A stretch of 64,000 nucleotides of DNA from Dongia_A sp035695765 (GCA_035695765.1 DASRRI010000005.1:1-64000), one strand, 5' to 3'; counted from the stretch's first letter, positions 56,118 to 64,000 are shown. The notes: a model not told the origin generated them from the letters alone. Translations and numbers: made by a program.

Positions 56118-57215
56118 ATGGATTCGAAGGCAAAGGGAGAGGGCGCGGTGTGGGCCATCGGCCTGATGAGCGGCACCTCGTGCGACGGTGTCGATGCGGC
56201 CTTGATCCATACCGACGGCACGTCGATCGACGATTTCGGCCCAACCCTCACATTGCCCTATGACGTCGCGTTCCGGACGCGGCTGCAATCCTGCTTCGGT
56301 GGAACCGGCCCCATCATGGCCGTCGAGCGGGAACTGACCAACCGGCACGCCGAGGCGGTCCGGCAGCTCCTGGCCCTGGCCGACCGCAAGCCCTCCGAGA
56401 TTGCGGTGATCGGATTCCACGGCCAGACCATCCATCACGCGCCGGCGCAGCGCCAGACCGTCCAGATCGGTGATGGCGCATTGCTGGCGAAGCTCACCGG
56501 CATCGACGTGGTGAACGATTTCCGGAGCGCCGATGTGCAAGCAGGCGGGCAGGGCGCGCCGCTGGCGCCGGTCTATCACCTGGCGCGCGCGCAGGATCTC
56601 ACAAAGCCGGTCGCGGTGCTCAATCTCGGCGGGGTCGGCAACGTCACCTGGATCGGAGAAGGCGGCGCGCTGCTCGCCTTCGATACCGGGCCGGCGAATT
56701 CGCTGCTGGATGACTGGGCCTTGCGCCACACCGGCAAGCCGGTGGATGCCGGCGGTACACTTGCTGCCAGTGGCCAGGTCTCGATCGCTGCTTTGGCGAA
56801 ACTCAAGTCGGATCCCTATTTCGCGCTGCCCGCGCCGAAGTCGCTCGACCGCCAGCATTTCAAGGCACTCGCCGACTCGGCCTTAAGCGGCCTCAGCGCC
56901 GCCGACGGCGCGGCGACCCTGGTTGCCTTCACCGCCTGGTCGGCCGTCCAAGCCGTGCGCATGTTCCCACTGCCGCCGCGCGAGTGGCTGGTGTGCGGCG
57001 GCGGGCGGCACAATCCAGTGATCATGCAGGCGCTACGGTCCACGCTGCCGTGCCCCGTGCGCGCGGTCGATGAGGTAGGCTGGAACGGCGATGCGCTGGA
57101 AGCGCAGGCCTTCGCCTTCATGGCCGTGCGCTCGCTGCGCGGCCTCCCTCTCAGCTTCCCCGGCACCACCGGCGTGCCCAAGCCAACGCCAGGCGGGCGG
57201 CATCACGCCGCCTAG
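56118..57215 (+). CDS. anmK: anhydro-N-acetylmuramic acid kinase AnmK
   Basis: Phosphorylates 1,6-anhydro-MurNAc recovered from peptidoglycan turnover. The 365-residue protein has the ATP-binding AIGLMSGTSCDGVDAALI near the start, GFHGQTIHHAP, LNLGGVGNVTWIGEGGA and EWLVCGGGRHNPVI. These are standard AnmK motifs. It is divergent from tyrS with about 97 bases between, an arrangement common in alphaproteobacteria. Confidence 0.96.
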   Translation: MDSKAKGEGAVWAIGLMSGTSCDGVDAALIHTDGTSIDDFGPTLTLPYDVAFRTRLQSCFGGTGPIMAVERELTNRHAEAVRQLLALADRKPSEIAVIGFHGQTIHHAPAQRQTVQIGDGALLAKLTGIDVVNDFRSADVQAGGQGAPLAPVYHLARAQDLTKPVAVLNLGGVGNVTWIGEGGALLAFDTGPANSLLDDWALRHTGKPVDAGGTLAASGQVSIAALAKLKSDPYFALPAPKSLDRQHFKALADSALSGLSAADGAATLVAFTAWSAVQAVRMFPLPPREWLVCGGGRHNPVIMQALRSTLPCPVRAVDEVGWNGDALEAQAFAFMAVRSLRGLPLSFPGTTGVPKPTPGGRHHAA

Positions 57216-57291
57216 AACATCTCGCGCTGCAACAACAAGCCAAGCGCTCCGGTTTACGGGGTGTAGAGTCGCGGCAGAAAGGATCGCGATC

Positions 57292-57798
57292 ATGGCTGTC
57301 CGGCTGAATCACACGATTGTTTCGGCGCGTGATCGGGACGCTTCGGCAACATTTCTGACCGAGATATTGGGGCTATCACCACCGTTAATCCTTGGTCCGT
57401 TCGCGGTGGTGCAGGTGGGCGATGAGCTTTCGCTGGACTACATGGAAACCGATGCCGAGATCGTGTCCCAGCACTACGCTTTCCTGGTGAGCGAAGTTGA
57501 GTTCGACGAAATTTACGCACGAATTTGCGAACGTCATCTGACCTACTGGGCTGATCCGGGACGTCAGCATCGCGATCAGATCAATGGCTGGGACGACGGA
57601 CGCGGCCTCTACTTCGATGATCCAAACGGGCATTTGCTGGAGATCATCACGCGCCCGTATGGCAGTGGTGGCACCACGGCGTCCAAACCTCACCCGCTGG
57701 TCGCACCCACCCTGGCACCCGAAGGCGGCGATGCAGGCCGCACCGCCGGCGCGGCAAAGACTGGCGGCGGCACGCTCGCCGGCGGCGAGCGGCCCTAG
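57292..57798 (+). CDS. VOC family (glyoxalase-like) protein
   Basis: A 168-residue protein. One paired beta-alpha-beta-beta-beta fold (residues about 1-122) has LNHTIVSARDRDASATFLTE at the start, YAFLVSEVEFDEIYARI and GLYFDDPNGHLLEIITRPYG at the end, the usual VOC pattern with a metal-binding His/Glu. About 45 C-terminal residues are Gly/Thr/Ala-rich and likely disordered. AAGGA precedes the ATG. Substrate unknown. Confidence 0.87.
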   Translation: MAVRLNHTIVSARDRDASATFLTEILGLSPPLILGPFAVVQVGDELSLDYMETDAEIVSQHYAFLVSEVEFDEIYARICERHLTYWADPGRQHRDQINGWDDGRGLYFDDPNGHLLEIITRPYGSGGTTASKPHPLVAPTLAPEGGDAGRTAGAAKTGGGTLAGGERP

Positions 57799-58463
57799 CG
57801 AGACGCGCGCAGCTTGGCCGCGGTCTCCGGGATCGCAGCCGTCAGGTAATCGTCCACCGTCTTGCTGAGCTGATCGAGATGCTCGGTATAGAAGTGGGTC
57901 GCGCCGGGAATGATCTGGTAGTTGATCTTGATCCCGCGCTGATGGCTGAGCTTCGTGACCAGCTTGGCGACCGAATCCTGCGGCACCACCGTATCGTGGT
58001 CGCCCTGGACCATCAGGCCCGATGACGGGCAGGGGGCAAGAAAGCTGAAATCATAGATGTTGGCGGGCGGGGAGACCGAGATGAAGCCGCTGATCTCCGG
58101 CCGCCTCATGAGCAGCTGCATGCCGATCCAGGCGCCAAAGGAAAAGCCGGCGATCCAGCATTGCGGCGCGTTGGGATTCCAGGTCTGGAGCCAGTCGAGC
58201 GCCGCCGCCGCGTCGCTCAATTCCCCCTCGCCGCGATCGAACTTGCCCTGGGAGCGGCCGACTCCGCGGAAATTGAACCGCAGGACCGAAAAGCCCTTTT
58301 TCTGGAAGCACTGATAGAGCTGGTAGACCACCTTGTTATTCATGGTCCCGCCATGCTGCGGATGCGGATGCAGCAGCAGGGCGATCGGAGAATTGGGCTC
58401 CGTATTCTGGTTATAGCGTCCCTCCAGGCGGCCTTCCGGCCCGTTCATGATCACTTCAGGCAT
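57795..58463 (-). CDS. alpha/beta hydrolase
   Basis: A 222-residue serine hydrolase of the 'alpha/beta hydrolase' type found across alphaproteobacteria. LLLHPHPQHGGTMNNKVVYQ replaces the usual HG oxyanion motif, GFSFGAWIGMQLL carries the nucleophile Ser, QGDHDTVVP the Asp and PGATHFYTEHLDQL the His. FNFRGVGRSQGKFDRGEGEL is highly typical. The stop codons of this gene and the VOC gene overlap by 4 bases. Confidence 0.88.
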   Translation of the reverse strand: MPEVIMNGPEGRLEGRYNQNTEPNSPIALLLHPHPQHGGTMNNKVVYQLYQCFQKKGFSVLRFNFRGVGRSQGKFDRGEGELSDAAAALDWLQTWNPNAPQCWIAGFSFGAWIGMQLLMRRPEISGFISVSPPANIYDFSFLAPCPSSGLMVQGDHDTVVPQDSVAKLVTKLSHQRGIKINYQIIPGATHFYTEHLDQLSKTVDDYLTAAIPETAAKLRASR

Positions 58464-58545
58464 GGAAGAACATCCTGGAAAAGGCCCTTAATCCGATAAT
58501 GGCACATGGTTATTTCACACGCCCAAGCCGGGGATTGCCGGGCAT

Positions 58546-58570
58546 AAACTTGACTGAGATAGTGGGACAT
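58546..58570 (+). promoter_or_regulatory. IscR type-1-like box, first copy
   Basis: Aligned to the enteric type-1 consensus (ATASYYGACTRWWWYAGTCR then RSTAT), this 25-base segment matches at 20 positions, including CTTGACT and ATAGT. It overlaps the -35 region of the cysE-isc promoter, where bound IscR would block RNA polymerase. Confidence 0.7.
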
Positions 58571-58578
58571 ATTATATC
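58550..58578 (+). promoter_or_regulatory. promoter of the cysE-isc operon
   Basis: TTGACT and TATATC are spaced by 17 bases. The predicted start site is near 58585, leaving a leader of about 80 bases that contains the second IscR-like box. Confidence 0.65.
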
Positions 58579-58615
58579 GACTGCGAGAGCGCTCTTTGCC
58601 GCGACCTGTGCCGCT

Positions 58616-58640
58616 AAAGTTGACTTGGTTTGTCAATTAA
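58616..58640 (+). promoter_or_regulatory. IscR type-1-like box, second copy
   Basis: A perfect dyad TTGAC-N7-GTCAA; 18 of 25 positions match the type-1 consensus. It lies 26 bases before the cysE start and downstream of the promoter. Confidence 0.6.
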
Positions 58641-58666
58641 GGAGCAGCGGGCCGGTAGTAAACACG

Positions 58667-59449
58667 ATGGCCGTCATGAATTTCAAGCATTTCGCTGAGG
58701 ACATCGATTCTATCATCGCCCGGGACCCCGCCGCGCGCTCGCGGTTGGAGGTGGCGTTAACTTATCCAGGGTTCCACGCGATCCTCGCCCATCGGCTGTC
58801 CCATCCCCTCTATCTTCGGGGCTGGCGGGTTCTGGCGCGCGTTGTTTCCCAGGCTGCACGTTGGCTGACCGGCATCGAAATCCACCCAGGCGCGACCATC
58901 GGCCGCCGGCTGTTCATCGACCACGGGATGGGAGTGGTGATCGGCGAGACCGCCGAGATCGGCGATGACGTCACCATGTATCAGGACATCACCCTTGGCG
59001 GCACCTCGCCCTCGGTGAATTCCGCAGCCCAGGTCAACAAGAAGCGCCACCCGACCTTGAGCGACCGCGTGATCGTCGGGGCCGGCGCGCAGGTGCTGGG
59101 CGCCATCACGGTCGGCCACGGCGCCAAGGTCGGCGCGAATGCGGTGGTGGTGACCGATGTGCCGCCCGGTGCGCTGGTGGTCGGCATTCCAGCCAAGATC
59201 GCGGCGCCGCGCGGGGCAGATGCAGGCGACTTTGCGGCTTATGGCCTGCCCAACGGTGTTCTGCCCGATCCGGTGGCCCGTGCGATCGAAGGGCTGATGG
59301 ATCAGGTCAGCCGCCTGCAGGGCCGCATTGCCCTGCTGGAAGGCGAGTTGAACGGCAAGGCGGCTCGGCCCGCTTCGGACAACGGCGCCGATACGAGTAA
59401 CGGGACAGGAAGTGATGAAGCGAGACGGTCTGATTTCGCGGCGGAATAA
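58667..59449 (+). CDS. cysE: serine O-acetyltransferase CysE
   Basis: Makes O-acetylserine, the precursor of cysteine. The 260-residue protein has the CysE N-terminal helices (HAILAHRLSHPLYLRGWRVL) and a left-handed beta-helix with hexapeptide repeats: GIEIHPGATIGRRLFIDHGM, GVVIGETAEIGDDVTMYQDI and TLGGT. The C-terminal tail (about 60 residues) is Ala/Asp-rich. The start at 58667 follows the IscR-like box; an ATG at 58676 is an alternative. It is the first gene of the Fe-S operon, which makes sense because cysteine is the sulfur donor. Confidence 0.94.
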   Translation: MAVMNFKHFAEDIDSIIARDPAARSRLEVALTYPGFHAILAHRLSHPLYLRGWRVLARVVSQAARWLTGIEIHPGATIGRRLFIDHGMGVVIGETAEIGDDVTMYQDITLGGTSPSVNSAAQVNKKRHPTLSDRVIVGAGAQVLGAITVGHGAKVGANAVVVTDVPPGALVVGIPAKIAAPRGADAGDFAAYGLPNGVLPDPVARAIEGLMDQVSRLQGRIALLEGELNGKAARPASDNGADTSNGTGSDEARRSDFAAE

Positions 59450-59485
59450 GCGCCGGGCTCAGCCGGAATGTGATGGAGGTTGGTC

Positions 59486-59995
59486 GTGAGATTAAGCACC
59501 AAAGGACGTTATGCGGTTATGGCCCTGGTCGATCTGGCGTCGCACAGCAATGGGCGCCCGGTGGCGTTGGCCGATATCTCGCAGCGGCAGGAAATCTCGC
59601 TCTCTTACCTGGAGCAGTTGTTCGCCAAGTTGCGGCGCAACGGCCTGGTGAAGAGCGTGCGCGGCCCGGGCGGCGGCTATCTGCTGTCACGCAGCGCCGA
59701 AGACACGCGGATCTCCGACGCCATCATGGCGGTGGACGAGCCGATCCGCGCCACCCGCTGCAAGCCGAATACCGGCACGGGATGCCAGAGCGACAAGAGC
59801 CGGTGCCTGACCCACGATCTGTGGGAAGAGCTGACGCACCAGATACATCTGTTCCTGAGCTCTGTGTCGCTCGCGGATGTCGTCAACCGGCGCATCCTCG
59901 GCAAGTCGCAGCTCGGCCAGCCGCTGGAAGGCGACGGCGCCACGCCGCCTGCTGCCGTCAATGATCCGGTGCGTACCACCGTTGCAGCAGAATAG
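59486..59995 (+). CDS. iscR: Rrf2 family iron-sulfur regulator IscR
   Basis: IscR senses Fe-S status and represses the isc operon when holding a [2Fe-2S] cluster. The 169-residue protein starts at a GTG (MRLSTKGRYAV) with GGAGG upstream. The winged helix-turn-helix has ALADISQRQEISLSYLEQLF and the wing RGPGGGYLLSR. The cluster ligands are three Cys with C-x7-C-x6-C spacing and a His in CLTHDLW. In enteric IscR the spacing is C-x5-C-x5-C. It likely binds the two boxes before cysE. Confidence 0.94.
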   Translation: MRLSTKGRYAVMALVDLASHSNGRPVALADISQRQEISLSYLEQLFAKLRRNGLVKSVRGPGGGYLLSRSAEDTRISDAIMAVDEPIRATRCKPNTGTGCQSDKSRCLTHDLWEELTHQIHLFLSSVSLADVVNRRILGKSQLGQPLEGDGATPPAAVNDPVRTTVAAE

Positions 59996-60017
59996 TCCGG
60001 CTTTTGAAGCGAGTGCC

Positions 60018-61142
60018 ATGACCAACGCCGTCTATATGGATGCCAATGCGTCCATGCCGCCCTGCGCTTCTGCGCTGGCGGCGATGGAAGCGGCGCTGCG
60101 CGTCACCGGCAATCCATCGTCGGTGCATGGCTTCGGACGTGCGGCGCGTGCGCTGGTCGATCGCGCCCGCGCCCAGGTCGCCCAGCTGGCTGGAGCGAAG
60201 GCCGAGAACGTGATTTTCACGGCCGGCGGGACCGAGGCGAACAATCTGGCGCTCAACAGCCGGGGCGAACGGCCGCTCATCGTCTCCGGCATCGAGCACC
60301 ATTCGGTGCTGAAGCCGGCCGAAATGGCAGGCGCGCGTATCTTGCGTGTGCAGCGCAACGGCCAGGTCGATCTCGATGACCTTGGGGCAGCTTTGGGTGC
60401 AGCGGGGCGCCCGGCGTTCGTCTCGATCATGCTGGCGAACAACGAGACCGGCGTGATCCAGCCGGTGCGGGCGGCGGCCGATCTGGTGCATGCGGCGGGC
60501 GGTGTTCTGCATTGCGACGCATCGCAGGCACCGGGCCGCATTGCCCTTGATATGGGTGAGCTGGGCGCTGATCTGTTGAGTGTGTCGGCCCATAAGATGG
60601 GTGGCGTGCTCGGTGCCGGAGCCCTGGTGATGAAGGGCGATCTGGCATTTCGGCCGATCCTGATCGGCGGTGGACAGGAAAAGTTCCGGCGTGCGGGGAC
60701 GGAGAATGTTCCCGCCATCGCGGCGTTCGGCGCGGCAGCGGAGGAAGCGCGGGTCAATACGCATGGCGCGCGGGTGGCCACATTGCGCGATCGCTTCGAA
60801 GCGCAGCTTGGCGAGGGCATTGCGATCCTGGGTGCCGATGCGCCGCGGCTGCCGAATACCGCGTGCATCGCGGTTGCCGGCAAGTCGAGCGAGACTTTGG
60901 TGATGGCGCTCGATCTCGCCGGTTACGCGATCAGCGCGGGTTCGGCCTGTTCGTCCGGAAAAGTGCGGCCGAGCCACGTCGCGACCGCGATGGGTTACGG
61001 CGAAGAGATTGCCCGGTCCGCGATCCGTATCAGCCTTGGCTGGTGGAACAACGAGGCGGAGATCGACGGACTGGCGGCGCGGCTGGCCGATCTTGCCGGC
61101 CGGAAAGTTCATACGCTGCCGGACATGCAGCCGGCAGCTTGA
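60018..61142 (+). CDS. cysteine desulfurase, NifS/IscS-like (first of two)
   Basis: A PLP enzyme of 374 residues that takes sulfur from cysteine. The PLP lysine is in SVSAHKMGGVLGAG, the sulfur-carrying Cys in SAGSACSSGKVRPSHV, and other family motifs are TAGGTEANNLAL, SGIEHHSVLKPAEM and MLANNETGVIQPV. It starts 22 bases after iscR and is followed by a second, more canonical IscS. All catalytic residues are present, so it should be active. It may serve a different acceptor. Confidence 0.92.
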   Translation: MTNAVYMDANASMPPCASALAAMEAALRVTGNPSSVHGFGRAARALVDRARAQVAQLAGAKAENVIFTAGGTEANNLALNSRGERPLIVSGIEHHSVLKPAEMAGARILRVQRNGQVDLDDLGAALGAAGRPAFVSIMLANNETGVIQPVRAAADLVHAAGGVLHCDASQAPGRIALDMGELGADLLSVSAHKMGGVLGAGALVMKGDLAFRPILIGGGQEKFRRAGTENVPAIAAFGAAAEEARVNTHGARVATLRDRFEAQLGEGIAILGADAPRLPNTACIAVAGKSSETLVMALDLAGYAISAGSACSSGKVRPSHVATAMGYGEEIARSAIRISLGWWNNEAEIDGLAARLADLAGRKVHTLPDMQPAA

Positions 61143-61160
61143 TGCAAGGGTGTGAGTAAC

Positions 61161-62420
61161 ATGAGTTCATTGCAGGAAATGAAGATCGCAGCTGACGGCC
61201 AGAACCGCCCGAAGACGCCGATCTATCTGGATTATCAGGCGACGACACCGACCGACTCGCGCGTGGTAGAGGCGATGCTGCCTTACTTCACGACGCATTT
61301 CGGAAATCCGCATTCGCGCAACCACAGCTTCGGCTGGGAAGCGGAGAAGGCGGTAGAGAACGCGCGTGCCCAGGTCGCCTCGATCATCGGCGCCGACGAG
61401 AAGGAGATCATCTTCACCTCCGGCGCGACCGAATCGAACAACCTCGCGATCAAAGGCGTCGCGCATTTCTACAAGGGCAAGAAGAACCATGTCATCACGG
61501 TCGTGACCGAGCATAAGTGCGTGCTCGATTCCTGCCGGCACCTGGAGCTGGAAGGGTTCGACATCACCTATCTGCCGGTGCAGCAGAACGGCCTCATCGA
61601 CCTGGAACAGCTGAAGGCCGCGATCCGGCCGGATACCTGCATCGTCTCGGTGATGGCGGTGAATAACGAGATCGGCGTGATCCAGCCGCTGGCCGAGATC
61701 GGAAAGATCTGCCGCGCGGCCAAGGTCTATTTCCACACCGACGCGGCGCAGGCGGTCGGCAAGATCCCGCTTAATGTCGAGGAAATGAACATCGACATGA
61801 TGTCGATCTCCGGCCACAAGATCTACGGGCCAAAGGGCATCGGCGCGCTTTACGTCCGGCGCAAGCCGCGCGTTCGTCTCGAGGCGCTGATCCATGGCGG
61901 CGGGCAGGAGCGCGGCATGCGCTCCGGCACCTTGCCGACGCCGCTCTGCGTCGGCCTGGGCGAAGCCTGCGCCATCGCGCAGCGCGAGATGGGCGCGGAG
62001 GCCGAGCGGCTGAAGGGCCTGCGCGACCGCTTCTACAAGAAGATCAAGGAGCAGCTGCCGGAGGTCTATCTCAACGGCGATCTCGACAGCCGCATCCCGG
62101 GCAACCTCAACCTCTCCTTCGCCTATGTGGAGGGCGAGGGGCTGATGATGGGGATCAAGGACCTGGCGGTGTCGTCGGGCTCCGCTTGCACCTCGGCATC
62201 GCTGGAGCCGTCCTACGTGCTGCGCGCGCTGGGCGTGGAGGAAGAACTGGCGCATACCTCGCTGCGCATTGGGCTGGGCCGGTTTACGACAGAACAGGAC
62301 GTCGACTATGCAGTCGAGCATATCGTCGAATCCGTGCAGCGCCTGCGCTCTATGAGCCCGCTGTGGGAGATGGCGCAGGAAGGAATCGACATCAAATCGA
62401 TCAAGTGGGCGGAGCACTAA
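61161..62420 (+). CDS. iscS: cysteine desulfurase IscS
   Basis: The main sulfur donor for IscU. The 419-residue protein has YLDYQATTPTDSRVVEAMLP near the N-terminus, EIIFTSGATESNNLAIKG, the PLP lysine in SISGHKIYGPKGIGALYVRR and the active Cys in SSGSACTSASLEPSYVLRAL; the C-terminus SIKWAEH is the IscS docking tail. The ATG at 61161 is favoured over a GTG at 61152. It is 18 bases after the first desulfurase and 36 bases before iscU. Confidence 0.96.
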   Translation: MSSLQEMKIAADGQNRPKTPIYLDYQATTPTDSRVVEAMLPYFTTHFGNPHSRNHSFGWEAEKAVENARAQVASIIGADEKEIIFTSGATESNNLAIKGVAHFYKGKKNHVITVVTEHKCVLDSCRHLELEGFDITYLPVQQNGLIDLEQLKAAIRPDTCIVSVMAVNNEIGVIQPLAEIGKICRAAKVYFHTDAAQAVGKIPLNVEEMNIDMMSISGHKIYGPKGIGALYVRRKPRVRLEALIHGGGQERGMRSGTLPTPLCVGLGEACAIAQREMGAEAERLKGLRDRFYKKIKEQLPEVYLNGDLDSRIPGNLNLSFAYVEGEGLMMGIKDLAVSSGSACTSASLEPSYVLRALGVEEELAHTSLRIGLGRFTTEQDVDYAVEHIVESVQRLRSMSPLWEMAQEGIDIKSIKWAEH

Positions 62421-62456
62421 TAGCCCCCGGGATCGATCGAATTCAGGAGAGCAAAT

Positions 62457-62861
62457 ATGGCCTATAGCGAAAAACTGATCGACCACTACGAGAACCCGCG
62501 CAACGTCGGCGCCCTGGACAAGGGCGATTTCAGCGTCGGCACCGGCCTCGTCGGTGCGCCGGCCTGCGGCGACGTCATGAAGCTGCAGATCAAGGTCGGC
62601 GCCGATGGCCGCATCGAGGATGCGAAGTTCAAGACCTTCGGTTGCGGTTCGGCGATCGCTTCTTCCTCGCTCGCGACCGAGTGGGTAAAGGGCAAGACGC
62701 TGGACGAGGCGGAAACGATCAAGAACACCATGATCGCGCAGCAGCTGTCGCTGCCGCCGGTCAAGATCCATTGCTCGGTCCTAGCCGAGGATGCGATCAA
62801 GGCCGCGATCAAGGATTATCGCGAGAAGCACGGCAAGCCGGCCGAAAAGGCGGCGGAGTAG
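62457..62861 (+). CDS. iscU: Fe-S cluster scaffold protein IscU
   Basis: The scaffold on which [2Fe-2S] clusters are built. The 134-residue protein has the three ligand cysteines in VGAPACGDVMKLQI, FKTFGCGSAIASSSL and KIHCSVLAED. The HscA recognition motif LPPVK (residues 99-103) lies just before the third Cys. AGGAGA precedes the ATG. Confidence 0.97.
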   Translation: MAYSEKLIDHYENPRNVGALDKGDFSVGTGLVGAPACGDVMKLQIKVGADGRIEDAKFKTFGCGSAIASSSLATEWVKGKTLDEAETIKNTMIAQQLSLPPVKIHCSVLAEDAIKAAIKDYREKHGKPAEKAAE

Positions 62862-62871
62862 CACAACGATC

Positions 62872-63285
62872 ATGGATATCGGCACCAACATCCCGGAAGG
62901 CGCGCCCGCTGTGGCAGCGCCAGACGTCAAGCCGAAGCGCGCGCCGCGTGCGCGGCCGGCCGCGATCAATCTGAGTCCGGCGGCAGTCGAGCGCGTGAAG
63001 GCGCTGCTCGACAAGCGCGGCAAGCCGTCGGCCGGCATCCGCATCGGCGTCAAGACGAAGGGCTGCTCCGGCCTCAGCTATACGCTGGAATTCGCCGACG
63101 AGAAGGGGCCGATGGACGAGGTCGTGCAGCAGGATGGCGTCACGGTCCTGATCGACCCGAAGGCGACGCTCTTCATCCTCGGCACCGAAATGGATTATGT
63201 CGAAGAGAAGCTGCAATCCGGCTTCGTCTTCAAGAATCCGAACGAGAAGGGCCGCTGCGGCTGTGGCGAATCCTTCCACGTCTGA
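62872..63285 (+). CDS. iscA: iron-sulfur assembly A-type carrier IscA
   Basis: A 137-residue HesB-family carrier. Conserved cysteines are in VKTKGCSGLSYTLEF and the C-terminal GRCGCGESFHV. An Ala/Pro/Lys-rich extension of about 30 residues precedes the core. It starts 10 bases after iscU. It delivers or repairs clusters, typically of the [4Fe-4S] type. Confidence 0.94.
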   Translation: MDIGTNIPEGAPAVAAPDVKPKRAPRARPAAINLSPAAVERVKALLDKRGKPSAGIRIGVKTKGCSGLSYTLEFADEKGPMDEVVQQDGVTVLIDPKATLFILGTEMDYVEEKLQSGFVFKNPNEKGRCGCGESFHV

Positions 63286-63297
63286 TGTCGCATAGTG

Positions 63298-63948
63298 ATG
63301 TCGACTCAACCGGACGATATGCGCGCGGCGCGCGCTGGTCTCGTTTCGTGCTGGTCCTGCAAGGGACCGGTCGCGGGGCAAGCGTTGTTCTGCCACACCT
63401 GCGGTGCGATCCAGCCGCCGGGACAGCTTGACCGCTTCCGCCGGCTCGGCATCGAGCCGGATTTCGACATCGATCTCGACGTGATCGAGAAGCGCTATCT
63501 CGGTTTCCAGCGCGCCATCCATCCCGACCGCTTTGCGACGAAGCCGGCGAAGGAACGCGCCTTTGCGGAAGCGCAGGCGGTTGCCCTTAACGAAGCCTAT
63601 GAGACGCTGAAGGACCCGCTGCGCCGCGCCGCCTATCTGCTCAGCCTCAAGGGCATCGATGCCTCGGTCTCGAAGGACGAAACGGTGCGCGATCCGGAAC
63701 TGTTGATGGAAGCGATGGAAGCGCGCGAAGCCCTGATGGAGGCGACCAGCATCGAGAAGGTGGAAAGACTCCAGGCCAAGGCCGGAGCCCATGCCATCGC
63801 CATCCTCTCCGATCTCTCCAAGGCCTTCGCGAGCGACGATCTCATGGCAGCGAACCTTTTGACGACACGACTGAAGTATCTGCGCAAGTATCTCGAGGAG
63901 ACGCGCACGCGCCGGATTGCCCTCGAACAAGCGGACGGGCGGGCATGA
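63298..63948 (+). CDS. hscB: Fe-S co-chaperone HscB with N-terminal four-cysteine domain
   Basis: A J-domain protein of 216 residues. The J domain has the HPD motif in FQRAIHPDRFATKPAKERAF and the C-terminal helical bundle binds IscU. Ahead of it, residues about 18-45 carry CWSC and CHTC pairs, then GAIQPPG, resembling the N-terminal zinc-type domain of mitochondrial HSC20, which E. coli HscB lacks. The ATG at 63298 is preferred, with a GTG one codon earlier. The stop overlaps hscA by 4 bases. Confidence 0.92.
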   Translation: MSTQPDDMRAARAGLVSCWSCKGPVAGQALFCHTCGAIQPPGQLDRFRRLGIEPDFDIDLDVIEKRYLGFQRAIHPDRFATKPAKERAFAEAQAVALNEAYETLKDPLRRAAYLLSLKGIDASVSKDETVRDPELLMEAMEAREALMEATSIEKVERLQAKAGAHAIAILSDLSKAFASDDLMAANLLTTRLKYLRKYLEETRTRRIALEQADGRA

Positions 63949-64000
63949 CCATGCTGCTGCAGATCCACGAGCCGGGCGAGACGCCGGAACCGCACGTCAG
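63945..64000 (+). CDS. hscA: Fe-S chaperone HscA, N-terminus only
   Basis: Only about 18 codons lie in the window: MTMLLQIHEPGETPEPHV. The MLLQI-x-EPG-x-x-P-x-PH pattern is the start of HscA, the Hsp70 that works with HscB on IscU. The ATGA overlap with hscB supports co-translation. The start may be 63945 or 63951. Confidence 0.88.
   Translation, partial: MTMLLQIHEPGETPEPHV

Overview
The window is GC-rich chromosomal DNA from an alphaproteobacterium, most likely in or near the Rhodospirillales. The evidence is a CckA cell-cycle kinase gene at the end of a flagellar export operon, CtrA-type boxes (TTAA-N7-TTAA) before flagellar genes, the stand-alone FlhB C-terminal paralogue between flgB and fliO, MotE- and DUF6468-like flagellar proteins, an RNase E whose S1 domain carries a long acidic insert, and a D-galactose/L-arabinose dehydrogenase of the Azospirillum type. 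I saw no rRNA, tRNA, CRISPR array or insertion sequence. The genes are mostly housekeeping and motility genes, tightly packed.

Region 1 (1-12.3 kb). A partial nucleotidyltransferase-like gene is followed by a rod/L-ring operon on the minus strand (flgF-flgG-flgA-flgH), preceded by a near-perfect sigma-54 promoter and ended by a clear terminator. Divergent from it run fliL, fliM, a DUF6468-like gene and a motE-like gene. Then, behind a CtrA box, come a single-domain CheY-type receiver, cheZ and a very large exported protein with beta-rich AMIN-like segments and a TPR-like half.

Region 2 (12.3-18.2 kb) is an accessory stretch: a sugar dehydrogenase, a decayed TRAP-transporter permease, a small orphan gene, an overlapping three-gene operon (erythromycin-esterase-like, alpha/beta hydrolase, phosphoribosyltransferase), and an exported pentapeptide-repeat protein.

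Region 3 (18.3-26.1 kb) is a second flagellar block. The minus strand carries fhlB, an unknown small gene, fliO and fliP. The plus strand carries flgB, flgC, fliE, fliQ, fliR, flhB and cckA. Two CtrA boxes lie between the divergent units, so the kinase that controls CtrA is encoded behind probable CtrA targets.

Region 4 (26.2-34.4 kb) holds recA, alaS, a CmcJ/NvfI-like oxidoreductase, a PEP mutase/isocitrate lyase-like enzyme, and an alkylation-repair pair (ogt and an Ada-AlkA fusion).

Region 5 (34.4-43.4 kb) holds rne, amiC, a class A penicillin-binding protein and prfB with its programmed +1 frameshift. Region 6 (43.4-58.5 kb) has an ammonium transporter with a sigma-54 promoter, a frameshifted grpB-like gene, a membrane protein, a ferritin-like protein, bcp, a LysE-type exporter, glnE, a giant AsmA/DUF3971 protein, tyrS, anmK, a VOC protein and an alpha/beta hydrolase.

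Region 7 (58.5-64 kb) is an iron-sulfur assembly operon: cysE, iscR, two cysteine desulfurases, iscU, iscA, hscB and the start of hscA. Two IscR-like boxes precede it, and hscB has an N-terminal four-cysteine domain like that of mitochondrial HSC20. CysE feeds cysteine to the desulfurases, IscU is the scaffold, and HscB/HscA release the cluster.
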